Program-made: the position numbers and the translations under genes
From: Aeromicrobium sp. Root472D3
Lineage (GTDB): Bacteria > Actinomycetota > Actinomycetes > Propionibacteriales > Nocardioidaceae
Assembly: GCF_001426485.1 (NCBI RefSeq)
Contig: NZ_LMET01000002.1
Location: 341,708 to 391,602, forward strand
Reading direction: 5' to 3'
DNA length: 49,895 bases
In this document: piece after piece, positions 37,330 through 45,766 of the stretch
Layout of the letters: each line of letters opens with the position of its first letter
Numbering within the stretch: the first letter of the stretch is position 1
Notes under the pieces: generated by a model
What the model saw: only the letters and a program-made list of their open reading frames with translations
Databases searched by the model: none
What the model was told of the DNA's origin: nothing

Positions 37330-38997
37330 GTGAGCAGCGCATCGGCTGATCTACTCGGCCGCCGTAGGTTCCTGATGAGTGGTGTCGGCGTCGCCGCGGG
37401 GCTGGGCGTCATCGGCCCGGCCGCGATCGCGACGTCCGCGTCGTCCGCCCCGCCCCGGGTGTTCGGGCACGGCGTGGCCTCGGGCGACCCGCTCCCCGAC
37501 GCCGTCGTGCTCTGGACGCGGGTCACGCCGACGGCCGAGTGCCTCCCCGGTGCCGGTCGGGGTCCGGACGTCGACGTCGTCTGGGAGGTCGCCCGCGACG
37601 ACGGGTTCGACGACGTCGTGGCGAGCGGCTCGGTGCGCACGGGGCCGCGGCAGGACCACACCGTCAAGGTCGACGCGACGGGTCTCGAGCCCGGCACCGA
37701 CTACCGCTACCGGTTCGTCTGGGACGTGCACGTGTCGCCGACGGGCCGCACGCGCACGGCGCCCGCGCCGGGCGACGCGCCCGACGCGCTGCGCTTCGGC
37801 GTCGTCTCGTGCGCCAACTGGCAGGCCGGCTGGTTCACGTCGTACCGGCACCTGGCCGAGCGCGGCGACCTCGACGCCGTGATCCACCTCGGCGACTACC
37901 TCTACGAGTACCAGCCCGGCAAGTACTCCTACGGCCACGACCAGGTCGACGTCCGCCTGCACGACCCCCAGCGCGAGACCGTCAGCCTGCGCGACTACCG
38001 CCGGCGGCACGCGCAGTACAAGACCGATCCCGACCTGCAGGCGCTGCACGCTGCGGTGCCGTTCGTCGTCACGTGGGACGACCACGAGGTGGCCGACGGC
38101 AACTGGTCGGGCGGCGCGTTCGAGCACCAGCCCGCGACCGAGGGGCCGTGGCGGCGGCGCGTCCGCGCGGCCCACCGGGCGTACGACGAGTGGATGCCCG
38201 TGCGCATCTCGGGCACCGCCGTCGCGGGCGACGGCGAGCGCATCTACCGCCGGCTGCAGTTCGGCCGGCTCGTCGACCTGTCGATGCTCGACCTGCGGAG
38301 CTACCGCAGCGAGCGGGTCGACCCGGGCGACCCCGCGATCGACGACGTCGGCCGGACGATCGCGGGCGAGCACCAGCTCGCGTGGCTCGGCGACAACCTC
38401 AGCACGTCGCCGTGCCGCTGGAAGCTCGTCGGCAACCCCGTCATGGTGGCGCCGGTCATGATGCCGCCGCGCCCGCAGGCCGAGCAGGACGCGATGAGCG
38501 AGCACATCGGCTTCGTGAGCCGCGGCACCGCCGAGCCCAACACCGACACGTGGAACGGGTACACGTCCGACCGGGACCGGCTGCTGGGACGCCTCGAGGA
38601 CGACGGCGTCACCGACACGGTGTTCCTGACCGGGGACGTGCACTCGGCCTGGGCGACCGAGGTCCCGTCGCCGCGGACGGGTCGACCGATGGCCGTCGAG
38701 CTGGTGTGCAGCTCGTTGACCAGCAACAACGTCGACGACTTCATGGGGACGCGGCCCCGGACGACGTCACTGGTGATGGAGGCGGCGATCCAGGAGGTCA
38801 ACCCCCACGTCCGCTGGGTCAACCTGGACGACCACGGCTTCACGGTGCTGCACGTGACGGACGACCGGCTGCAGATGGACTGGCACGCGATCAGCGACCG
38901 CCGCGACCCGCGGGCCACGACGCACGTCATCGCGTCGTGGGCCGTGACCGCCGGGAGCGCACGGGTCGGACCCGTGCGCTCCCCGGTGCCGGCCTGA
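37330..38997 (+). CDS. phoD: Tat-exported PhoD-like alkaline phosphatase/phosphodiesterase
   Basis: A 555-residue secreted metallophosphatase. The N-terminus reads GRRRFLMSGVGVAAGLGV, a twin-arginine signal. A fibronectin-like PhoD N-terminal domain (VFGHGVASGDPLPDAVVLWTR) precedes the metallophosphatase core with VVSCANWQAG, HLGDYLYEY, TWDDHEVADGNW and LTGDVHSAWA. PhoD enzymes use calcium and iron to hydrolyse phosphate mono- and diesters. I chose the GTG with GAGG 4 bases before it, because it keeps the Tat motif. The open frame continues upstream through tRNA-Pro, which is coincidental. Confidence 0.9.
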   Translation: MSSASADLLGRRRFLMSGVGVAAGLGVIGPAAIATSASSAPPRVFGHGVASGDPLPDAVVLWTRVTPTAECLPGAGRGPDVDVVWEVARDDGFDDVVASGSVRTGPRQDHTVKVDATGLEPGTDYRYRFVWDVHVSPTGRTRTAPAPGDAPDALRFGVVSCANWQAGWFTSYRHLAERGDLDAVIHLGDYLYEYQPGKYSYGHDQVDVRLHDPQRETVSLRDYRRRHAQYKTDPDLQALHAAVPFVVTWDDHEVADGNWSGGAFEHQPATEGPWRRRVRAAHRAYDEWMPVRISGTAVAGDGERIYRRLQFGRLVDLSMLDLRSYRSERVDPGDPAIDDVGRTIAGEHQLAWLGDNLSTSPCRWKLVGNPVMVAPVMMPPRPQAEQDAMSEHIGFVSRGTAEPNTDTWNGYTSDRDRLLGRLEDDGVTDTVFLTGDVHSAWATEVPSPRTGRPMAVELVCSSLTSNNVDDFMGTRPRTTSLVMEAAIQEVNPHVRWVNLDDHGFTVLHVTDDRLQMDWHAISDRRDPRATTHVIASWAVTAGSARVGPVRSPVPA

Positions 38998-39005
38998 CCG
39001 ACGTC

Positions 39006-39545
39006 CTACTCGGCGGCGTCGGTCCTCGGTGCGGGCGGGGTCGGCGCGGAGCCGTCCTTCGGCGCCTTCGGCGGCTGCGGCTTCTCGCCGTCGGCCGGCG
39101 GCGTGGGGCGCTCGTCGCCCTCGGCCCCGGGGGCCTTCGGGCCCTCGCCCTTCGCCGGGCCCTCACCCGCGGGCACCTTGGCGTCACCCTTGGGTCCGTC
39201 ACCCTTGGGTCCGTCACCCTTCGGTCCGGGCCCCTTGGCGTCCGGTCCGCAGCCCTCCGGGGCCGCCGGCGTCGAGCCCTCCGCGGCCGGCGCGCCCTTG
39301 CCGCCCTCGGCGCCCGGGGTGGGCGGGGTCGCCCCCTCCGCGTCCTGGGCGGCGTAGGTGCGGGACGCGGCGGTCGGCGCGGGACCGGACGAGCCGGCCA
39401 CGGCCGCCGTGACGCCCAGGGCCGTGACGCCGACGGCGGCGGCCGCTCCCACGAGCAGCATCGTGCGGCGGCGCGGGGCGGACTTCTTCGGCGTCGGCGG
39501 GACGGGCTCGAGGGGGGCGGTGTCGTTCATGCCGTTGTCGTTCAT
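39006..39545 (-). CDS. Collagen-like, Pro/Gly/Ala-rich single-pass membrane protein
   Basis: A 179-residue protein without a known family. Residues 1-27 are a basic cytoplasmic start (KKSAPRRR), followed by a transmembrane helix at about 29-50 (MLLVGAAAAVGVTALGVTAAVAG) and a disordered exposed tail of Pro, Gly, Ala, Glu and Asp. The tail contains tandem GPKGDGPKGDGPKGD, a collagen-like triplet pattern from a repeated 15-base DNA unit near 39190-39235. GGAAGG precedes the ATG. It is divergent from the response regulator gene with binding-site-like repeats between, so it is a probable target of that system. Confidence 0.72.
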   Translation of the reverse strand: MNDNGMNDTAPLEPVPPTPKKSAPRRRTMLLVGAAAAVGVTALGVTAAVAGSSGPAPTAASRTYAAQDAEGATPPTPGAEGGKGAPAAEGSTPAAPEGCGPDAKGPGPKGDGPKGDGPKGDAKVPAGEGPAKGEGPKAPGAEGDERPTPPADGEKPQPPKAPKDGSAPTPPAPRTDAAE

Positions 39546-39599
39546 GGTGTCCTTCCGTGGCACCGCTCTGGTGCCTCTCCACCGACGATGGGCACCCAG

Positions 39600-39657
39600 G
39601 CTGAAGCCGACCTGAAGCACAGGTCGGGGACAGGTCTTCTTCAGCCAGGCTTCAGCC
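39600..39657. promoter_or_regulatory. Two oppositely oriented pairs of CTTCAG direct repeats
   Basis: On the plus strand CTTCAGCC occurs at 39639-39646 and 39650-39657, 11 bases apart. On the minus strand CTTCAG occurs twice, also 11 bases apart (CTGAAG at 39601-39606 and 39612-39617). Eleven-base direct repeats are the usual site form of OmpR/PhoB-type regulators, and this is the divergent gap between such a regulator and the collagen-like gene. Confidence 0.65.
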
Positions 39658-39677
39658 GCGGTGACCAGGATGGGGGC

Positions 39678-40352
39678 ATGGTCAACCCCGCCCGCGTCCT
39701 GGTCGTCGAGGACGACGACACGATCCGATCGGCCCTCGTCGCGGCGGTGGAGTCGCGCGGCTGGGTCGCGGCGGCCGTGCCCGACGGCGAGGGGCTCGAG
39801 CAGCTGCTCGGCACGTTCCGGCCCGATCTCGTCGTGCTCGACTGGATGCTCCCGGGACGCTCGGGGATCGAGCTGGCCCGGGTCGTGTCGGCGTCGGGCG
39901 ACGCGGGCATGATCCTGCTGACGGCCCGCGACGGCGTCGACGACAAGCTGCGGGGCTTCGGCGTCGGCGTCGACGACTACCTGGCCAAGCCCTTCGTGAT
40001 GGCCGAGCTCGTGGCCCGCATGACCGCGATCCTGCGTCGCCGCGGCCGGGCTCCCGGCGTCGTCGAGATCGGCGACCTGCTGCTCGACCTCGACGCCGGC
40101 GCCGTCGTGCGCGCCGGCGAGCCGGTGACCCTGACGGGCACCGAGCTGCGGCTCCTCGCGTTCCTCGCGGGGGAGCGGGGCCGCACGCTGTCGAAGACCC
40201 AGATCCTGACGCAGGTGTGGGGCTACGACAGCTACGACCCCAACCTCGTCGAGGTCCACGTCAGCTCGCTGCGGCGCAAGCTCGAGGAGCGGGGCGGACC
40301 GCGTCTCATCCAGACCGTCCGCGGCATCGGCTACGTCCTGAGGGCCGCGTGA
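39678..40352 (+). CDS. OmpR/PhoB-type response regulator
   Basis: A 224-residue two-component regulator. The receiver domain (1-115) has VVEDDDTI acidic residues, phosphoacceptor Asp55 in VVLDWMLPG and the Lys of DYLAKPF. The winged-helix output domain (130-224) contains LTGTELRLLAFLAGERGRTLS and VDVHVSSLRRKLE-like EVHVSSLRRKLEE, RTVRGIGYVL. It overlaps the sensor kinase as GTGA. Repeats in the upstream gap suggest autoregulation. Confidence 0.95.
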   Translation: MVNPARVLVVEDDDTIRSALVAAVESRGWVAAAVPDGEGLEQLLGTFRPDLVVLDWMLPGRSGIELARVVSASGDAGMILLTARDGVDDKLRGFGVGVDDYLAKPFVMAELVARMTAILRRRGRAPGVVEIGDLLLDLDAGAVVRAGEPVTLTGTELRLLAFLAGERGRTLSKTQILTQVWGYDSYDPNLVEVHVSSLRRKLEERGGPRLIQTVRGIGYVLRAA

Positions 40353-41827
40353 GGACCTCGGTCCGGGAGCGGGTGCGCACGCGGTCGCTGCGCACCCGCA
40401 CCGTCGCGTCGGTGCTGCTGGTGCTGACGGCCCTGCTGCTGGTGCTCGGGGTCGCGGTCGACACGGCGCTGGGGTCGCGGCTGCGCGGTGAGATCGAGCA
40501 GCGGCTGCAGGACCGGGTCGAGACCGCCCAGGCGCTGAGCGGCTCGGTCAGCGACGACGTGCTGGTGCGCCGGCTGTCGGGCCAGGGCGTCTCGGCCTAC
40601 CTGCGCTCGGCGGACGGCGAGGTGCACACGTCGGGTCCGTCGCCGGAGGAGATCACCGCCCAGACCGATCCCGGCGCCGGTGCCGGCGCCGGTGCCGGTG
40701 CCGCCGGGCCGCCCCCGACCCGCGGCCGCGGCACGCCGGGCCCGCCCGATCCGACCGCCACCAGCGGCCGCATCGTCGAGATGGGCTCGGTGCTGACGCT
40801 CGACGCCGAGCTGACCGACGGCTCGATCGTCCGGGTCGCGGCCGACTCCAGCCAGGTCGAGGCGACCCTGGCGCAGCTGCGCACGGTGCTCGTGACGGCG
40901 TCGGCGGCGGCCCTGCTGCTCGCCGCGGCGGTGCTCACCGTCGTCGTGAGGCGGTCGCTGTCGCCCCTCGACGACATGACGCGCGTGGCCCGCTCGATCA
41001 CGTCCGGCGACCGCGGACGCCGTCTGCGCCCCGATCGTCCCCGGACCGACATCGGGCGCACCGCCTCGGCCTTCGACGAGATGCTCGACGAGGTCGAGGG
41101 GGCCGAGCAGTCGGCCCTGCAGGCCGAGCAGCGGCTCCGCGACTTCCTGTCGGACGCCGCGCACGAGCTGCGCACCCCCGTGACCGGCATGCAGGCCGCC
41201 GCCGAGAGCCTGCTCCGCAACCAGACGTCGCGGGCCGACCGGGAGATGCTGGCCGTCCAGGTCGTCCGCGAGGCGCGGCACGCCGCGCGGCTCGTCGACG
41301 ACATGCTGCTGATGTCGCGTGTCGACCAGGGCCTCGACCTCGTGCGCGAGCCGCTCGACCTCGTCGCCGCGGCACGGTCGGCGGCCTCGCGGCCCCTGCC
41401 GCTCGGCGGGACGGTCGTCGACGTCACGGGCGACGAGGCGTGGGTGTCGGCCGACGCCGACCGGGTCGCGCAGGTGCTCGGCAACCTGCTCGCCAACGCG
41501 TCGCGGGTCGCGGAGCACGTCCGCGTCGACGTCCGCACCGACGGACCGCAGGTCGTCCTCGAGGTCACCGACGACGGTCCGGGCGTCCCGCCCGCCGACC
41601 GCGAGCGCATCTTCGAGCGCATGGTGCGCCTCGACGAGGGGCGCGACCGTCACGCCGGCGGGGTCGGCCTCGGCCTGCCGGTGGCCCGCGGCATCGCCGA
41701 GGCGCACGGCGGACGGCTGACGTGCGAGGACTCGCCCGTGGGCGCCCGCTTCCGGCTGACCCTCCCGGCGACGTCCGGGAGCCGTCGCGCGCCAGCAGGT
41801 GCATTCGGCGTCAAATCGCTCGCATGA
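40349..41827 (+). CDS. Sensor histidine kinase
   Basis: A 492-residue membrane kinase. TM1 is at about 20-40, an extracytoplasmic domain spans 45-180 and contains a low-complexity Gly/Ala/Pro stretch (GAGAGAGAAGPPP), TM2 is at about 180-205 and a HAMP region follows. His272 in DAAHELRTPV is the phosphorylated residue. NLLANASRV (N box), DDGPGVPP and GGVGLGLPVARGIAEAHGG (G boxes) form the ATPase. GTG start overlapping the regulator stop. The signal is unknown. Confidence 0.93.
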   Translation: MRTSVRERVRTRSLRTRTVASVLLVLTALLLVLGVAVDTALGSRLRGEIEQRLQDRVETAQALSGSVSDDVLVRRLSGQGVSAYLRSADGEVHTSGPSPEEITAQTDPGAGAGAGAGAAGPPPTRGRGTPGPPDPTATSGRIVEMGSVLTLDAELTDGSIVRVAADSSQVEATLAQLRTVLVTASAAALLLAAAVLTVVVRRSLSPLDDMTRVARSITSGDRGRRLRPDRPRTDIGRTASAFDEMLDEVEGAEQSALQAEQRLRDFLSDAAHELRTPVTGMQAAAESLLRNQTSRADREMLAVQVVREARHAARLVDDMLLMSRVDQGLDLVREPLDLVAAARSAASRPLPLGGTVVDVTGDEAWVSADADRVAQVLGNLLANASRVAEHVRVDVRTDGPQVVLEVTDDGPGVPPADRERIFERMVRLDEGRDRHAGGVGLGLPVARGIAEAHGGRLTCEDSPVGARFRLTLPATSGSRRAPAGAFGVKSLA

Positions 41828-41912
41828 GAGACTGAAGGGACGCTTTGACGGCCGACCACGGCCGCAACGGGTCACATCGACCCCCCACCGAGATCATGCA
41901 GGAGTCACCCAC

Positions 41913-43322
41913 GTGAAAAGCACCACCGAGACACTGAGCCCGACACGGGTCAAGCTCACCATCGAGGTGCCGTTCGAGGAGTTCAAGCCCAGTCTTGACG
42001 CCGCCTACAAGACCATCGGCTCGCAGATCACGATCCCCGGCTTCCGCAAGGGCAAGGTCCCCGCGGCGATCGTCGACCAGCGCGTCGGCCGCGGCCCGGT
42101 CCTCGACGAGGCCATCAACGCCGCCCTGCCCGGCTGGTACAGCCAGGCCCTGCAGGACACCAACCTCCAGCCGCTGAGCCAGCCCGAGATCGACCTGTCG
42201 AAGTTCGAGGACGGCGAGCCGATCGAGATCACCGCCGAGCTCGACGTGCGTCCCGAGCTCACGATCCCCGACATCTCCACGATCGAGGTCACGGTCGAGG
42301 ACGCCGAGGTCTCCGACGACGACGTCACCGAGCAGCTGACGGCCCTGCAGGAGCGCTTCGCGACGTTCGCCGAGGTCGACCGCGCCGTCGCCGAGGGCGA
42401 CTTCCTGACGATCGACCTGTCGGCCGCGCAGAACGGCGAGGAGATCCCCGAGGCGCAGGCCGCCGGCATGCCGTACACGGTCGGCAAGGCGACGATGCTC
42501 GACGGTCTCGACGAGGCCGTCATCGGCCTGTCGGCCGGCGAGACCAAGACCTTCACGACGCAGCTGGTCGGCGGCGAGCTCGCGGGCCAGGACGTCGACG
42601 TCACCGTCACGGTCAAGGACGTCAAGGAGCAGCAGCTGCCCGAGCTCGACGAGGAGTTCGCCCAGACCGCGTCGGAGTTCGACACGATCGACGAGCTCAA
42701 GGCCGACCTGACCGACCGCGTCACGCGCGGCAAGCGCATGGAGCAGGCCAACGAGGCGCGCGACCTCGTCCTCGACGAGATCGTCAGCAAGATCGACGCC
42801 CCGCTGCCCGAGAGCCTCGTCACCGAGGAGCTCACGAGCCGTCGCCAGCAGATCGAGCAGCAGCTCGCGATGGCCGGCGTGCCGTTCCAGCAGTACCTCG
42901 ACGACGAGGAGCAGACCGTCGACGAGTTCGAGGCCGAGCTCGAGAAGCGCGTCCGCGACTCGCTGGTCGCCCAGTTCGTGCTCGACCAGATCGTGGCCGA
43001 CCAGGAGTTCGGCATCGACGACAACGAGCTGTCGCAGCACATCATGCGCCGCGCCCAGCAGTCGGGCGAGGACCCGAACTCGTACATCCAGCACATCATG
43101 GAGCACAACCACGTGCCCGAGATGGTCAGCGAGGTGCTGCGCGGCAAGGCCCTGGCCTCGCTGGTCGAGGGCGCCAAGGTCAGCGACAAGTCCGGCAACG
43201 TCATCGACCTGGCGCGCCTGCAGGCCGACGGCACCTTCGCCGACGAGTCCGACGCCGACGAGTCCGACGCCGACCAGGCTGACGACGACGCCGACGCCGC
43301 CGAGGGCGACGACACCAAGTAG
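41913..43322 (+). CDS. tig: Trigger factor (ribosome-associated chaperone, PPIase)
   Basis: A 469-residue trigger factor binding nascent chains at the ribosome exit. The N-terminal ribosome-binding domain holds GFRKGKVPAAIVDQRVGR; the FKBP-like PPIase domain (about 155-245) holds AVAEGDFLTIDL and GLDEAVIGLSAGETKTF; the C-terminal helical arms follow. The tail is strongly acidic with DESDADESDADQADDD. GTG start with GGAG 8 bases upstream. The usual clpP neighbours are not downstream; a hydrolase gene follows instead. Confidence 0.97.
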   Translation: MKSTTETLSPTRVKLTIEVPFEEFKPSLDAAYKTIGSQITIPGFRKGKVPAAIVDQRVGRGPVLDEAINAALPGWYSQALQDTNLQPLSQPEIDLSKFEDGEPIEITAELDVRPELTIPDISTIEVTVEDAEVSDDDVTEQLTALQERFATFAEVDRAVAEGDFLTIDLSAAQNGEEIPEAQAAGMPYTVGKATMLDGLDEAVIGLSAGETKTFTTQLVGGELAGQDVDVTVTVKDVKEQQLPELDEEFAQTASEFDTIDELKADLTDRVTRGKRMEQANEARDLVLDEIVSKIDAPLPESLVTEELTSRRQQIEQQLAMAGVPFQQYLDDEEQTVDEFEAELEKRVRDSLVAQFVLDQIVADQEFGIDDNELSQHIMRRAQQSGEDPNSYIQHIMEHNHVPEMVSEVLRGKALASLVEGAKVSDKSGNVIDLARLQADGTFADESDADESDADQADDDADAAEGDDTK

Positions 43323-43331
43323 TCCGTCCGG

Positions 43332-43384
43332 TCCGGCCGGGGTGATGCATCCCTCCCCTCAGGGAGGTTCACATCCCGGCCGGA
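43332..43384. terminator. Long stem-loop after tig
   Basis: Outer arms TCCGGCCGGGGTGATG and CACATCCCGGCCGGA pair almost fully around an inner hairpin CCTCCC-CTCA-GGGAGG, in the gap between tig and the hydrolase gene. Confidence 0.65.
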
Positions 43385-43394
43385 TACCGGCAGT

Positions 43395-44660
43395 ATGGGA
43401 AACATGCCCGCCGAACCCGCACGCACCACGGACGTCGCGGCGCTGGCTCTGGACTACGGCGACCGACTGATCGTCGGGACGGCCCGCGACCTGCACCAGG
43501 CCGTCTCCTCGCGCGTGTTCCGCGCGACGCGCCTCGTGGGCGGGCGCGTCCCCGAGTCTCTGCACGACGCCGTCGTGACCTCGGTCTACGGCGCGATCTC
43601 CGGCACGCTGCGCGTCACGAGCGGCTCGGTCCGAGCGATGGCCTCGCGCGGGGTCGGACGTCCGATCGAGTCGGGCCCCCGCGGACGCCTGGTCGTCGCG
43701 GCGATCAACGGCCTGATCGGCGACGAGCTGCGCATGCTCGACGACCCGCAGGCCATCACGATGGCCATCCGCGTCGAGGGTGCCGACGTCCCGGCGACCG
43801 GCTGGCCGCTCACCGAGGCGTTCCGCGACGCGACGAGCCACCCCGTGATCTTCCTGCACGGTCTGTGCGAGAACGACGAGTCGTGGTCGAACGGCCGCCG
43901 CACGATCGGCACGACCTACGCCGAGCGCATCGCCGCCGAGACCGACGGCACGCCGGTCATGGTCCGCTACAACACGGGCCTGCACATCTCCGAGAACGGC
44001 AAGCACCTCGACGCCCTCGTGCAGCAGCTCGTGGAGCACTGGCCGGTCGACGTCACCCGCATCACGCTGGTGGGTCACTCGATGGGCGGCCTCGTGGCCC
44101 GCGCGGCCACCAACCACGCGACCGCCGCGGGCCAGACGTGGCAGCACCTCGTCCGCGACGTCATCTGCCTTGGCACCCCTCACGCGGGCGCCAACCTCGA
44201 GAAGGTCGCGCACCTGGGGTCGCGGCTCCTGCGCTTCTGGCCCGAGTCGACGCCGTTCGGCACGATCCTCGACGCCCGCTCGGCCGGCATCGTCGACCTG
44301 CGCCACGGCTACATCACGCGCGACGAGTGGGAGGGACAGGACCTGACGGGGCAGTGGGGTCTCGACCGCATCGCCGCCGCCCCGCTGCCGCACGCCGAGT
44401 ACCACTTCGTCGCGGCGACGCTCGGGGCGTCGCAGAAGCACCCGCTCAGCTCGGTGCTGGGCGACCTGCTGGTGCACTTCTCGTCCGCCACGGGGGTCGG
44501 ACGCACCGGGCCGATCGTCGAGGGGGCCCGTTTCGAGTACCTGCCGAGCGCCCACCACTTCGCGCTGCTCAACCACCCGCAGATCGGCGACTGGATCGTC
44601 GAGTGGATCACCGCCCGCACCCGCGACCCGCGTGCGATCGAGGCCTCGCGCAGGGCCTGA
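43395..44660 (+). CDS. Alpha/beta hydrolase (lipase/esterase-like)
   Basis: A 421-residue protein. The first 130 residues are helical and without recognised motifs. The hydrolase core starts at HPVIFLHGLCENDESW; VGHSMGGLVAR has the nucleophilic Ser, CLGTPHAGANLEK is typical of lipases acting on bulky acyl esters, and the catalytic His is likely in AHHFALLNHP. Substrate unknown. ATG at 43395, or a second in-frame ATG three codons on. Position after tig resembles LipP beside tig in M. tuberculosis, though this is a different hydrolase type. Confidence 0.85.
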   Translation: MGNMPAEPARTTDVAALALDYGDRLIVGTARDLHQAVSSRVFRATRLVGGRVPESLHDAVVTSVYGAISGTLRVTSGSVRAMASRGVGRPIESGPRGRLVVAAINGLIGDELRMLDDPQAITMAIRVEGADVPATGWPLTEAFRDATSHPVIFLHGLCENDESWSNGRRTIGTTYAERIAAETDGTPVMVRYNTGLHISENGKHLDALVQQLVEHWPVDVTRITLVGHSMGGLVARAATNHATAAGQTWQHLVRDVICLGTPHAGANLEKVAHLGSRLLRFWPESTPFGTILDARSAGIVDLRHGYITRDEWEGQDLTGQWGLDRIAAAPLPHAEYHFVAATLGASQKHPLSSVLGDLLVHFSSATGVGRTGPIVEGARFEYLPSAHHFALLNHPQIGDWIVEWITARTRDPRAIEASRRA

Positions 44661-44712
44661 CAGCCGTCCGCCCGATGGGTAGGCTCAGCCCACCCCAGCG
44701 CCAGGAGCAACC

Positions 44713-45174
44713 GTGCCGAACCAGCCGCTCATCCAGCACAGCATCGAGATCGCCGCGCCACCCGCGGCGGTGTGGGCCATCGTGTCCGACCTGCGCCGCA
44801 TGGGGGAGTGGAGCCCCCAGTGCGTCCGCATGGCGGTGCTCGGGCGCGAGGTCGGGGTCGGCACGCGCACGGTCAACCTGAACCGGCAGGGCTGGAAGCG
44901 ATGGCCCACGACGGCACGTGTCGTGGTGTTCGAGCCGGAGCAGACCCTCGCGTTCCGCATCCCCGCCAACCGGTCGGTCTGGACGTACGAGCTCGAGCCC
45001 ACCGCGACCGGCACGCTCCTGACCGAGAGCCGCCGCGCCCCGGCGGGCATCTCGCGGGTGTCGAACGTCCTGGTCGGGGTGGGGCTGGGCGGCACCGCGC
45101 CGTTCGAGTCGTCCCTGTCGGACGGCATCAGGCACACGCTCGGACGCATCAAGGCCGCGGCGGAGGCCGCCTGA
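44713..45174 (+). CDS. SRPBCC-family protein (first of a tandem pair)
   Basis: A 153-residue START/SRPBCC-fold protein. IEIAAPPAAVWAIVSDLRRMGEWSP is the family opening, and the C-terminal helix (SDGIRHTLGRIKAAA) closes the cavity. Such proteins bind hydrophobic ligands; no catalytic role can be read. GTG start with AGGAG upstream. Its stop and the next gene's ATG share a base (TGATG). Confidence 0.85.
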   Translation: MPNQPLIQHSIEIAAPPAAVWAIVSDLRRMGEWSPQCVRMAVLGREVGVGTRTVNLNRQGWKRWPTTARVVVFEPEQTLAFRIPANRSVWTYELEPTATGTLLTESRRAPAGISRVSNVLVGVGLGGTAPFESSLSDGIRHTLGRIKAAAEAA

Positions 45175-45653
45175 TGGCCGGTCAGCCGCCGCTCGAGGCG
45201 TCGATCGAGATCCCCGTGCCGCCGGCCGGGGTGTGGGCCGTGCTGTCCGACCTGCGGTCGATGAGCCGTCGCAGTCCCGAGCTGGTCGGCACGCTCATGG
45301 TGGGTGCGCCGCGCGTGGGCCGGCGCGCGCTGCACCTGAACCGCCGGCGGGCCGTGGTGTGGCCCACGGCGAGCCGCATCACCCGTTGGAAGGACCCGGC
45401 CCACGACGGCGGGCGGGGGGCGCTGGCGTTCCACGTCTGGCCCACCGACGTCGAGTGGTCGTACGAGCTCGTGCCGACGGCCGACGGCAGCGGCACGATC
45501 GTGACGGAGCGGCGCAGTGCCCTGCCGAGCCCGTCGCTGCTCGTGCGCCTGACGGCCCGCTACGCGATGGGCGGCGCCGACCAGCACGACACCGAGCTGC
45601 TCGACGGCATGCACCGCACCCTCGAGGCCCTCGCCGCCGACACCCGCAGCTGA
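45174..45653 (+). CDS. SRPBCC-family protein (second of a tandem pair)
   Basis: A 159-residue paralogue of the preceding protein: IEIPVPPAGVWAVLSDLRSMSRRSPE, the LNRR segment, the WSYEL strand and the terminal helix (LLDGMHRTLEAL) align along the length, so a tandem duplication followed by divergence is likely. Translationally coupled to the first copy, which suggests the two may function together or as a heterodimer. Confidence 0.85.
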   Translation: MAGQPPLEASIEIPVPPAGVWAVLSDLRSMSRRSPELVGTLMVGAPRVGRRALHLNRRRAVVWPTASRITRWKDPAHDGGRGALAFHVWPTDVEWSYELVPTADGSGTIVTERRSALPSPSLLVRLTARYAMGGADQHDTELLDGMHRTLEALAADTRS

Positions 45654-45654
45654 G

Positions 45655-45737
45655 GAGGGGGTTGTCGCCCCCCGGCGAGGGGGTCGTGGCCCCTGCCTGG
45701 GGCGCTGCGCCTCTCCTCGAGGGGCGGCAACCCCCTC
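45655..45737. terminator. Long GC-rich stem-loop between convergent genes
   Basis: GAGGGGGTTGTCGCCCC at the left pairs with GGGGCGGCAACCCCCTC at the right (one mismatch), with additional G/C-rich hairpins inside. It separates the SRPBCC pair from the converging GntR gene; 45738-45766 shows nothing else. Confidence 0.65.
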
Positions 45738-45766
45738 GTCGGCAGGGGGCAGCGGTCGACGCAGGG

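Noticed and set aside
39185..39240. Short tandem DNA repeat resembling a CRISPR-like array
   Set aside because: The 15-base units are adjacent without spacers and encode the GPKGD repeats of the collagen-like protein.
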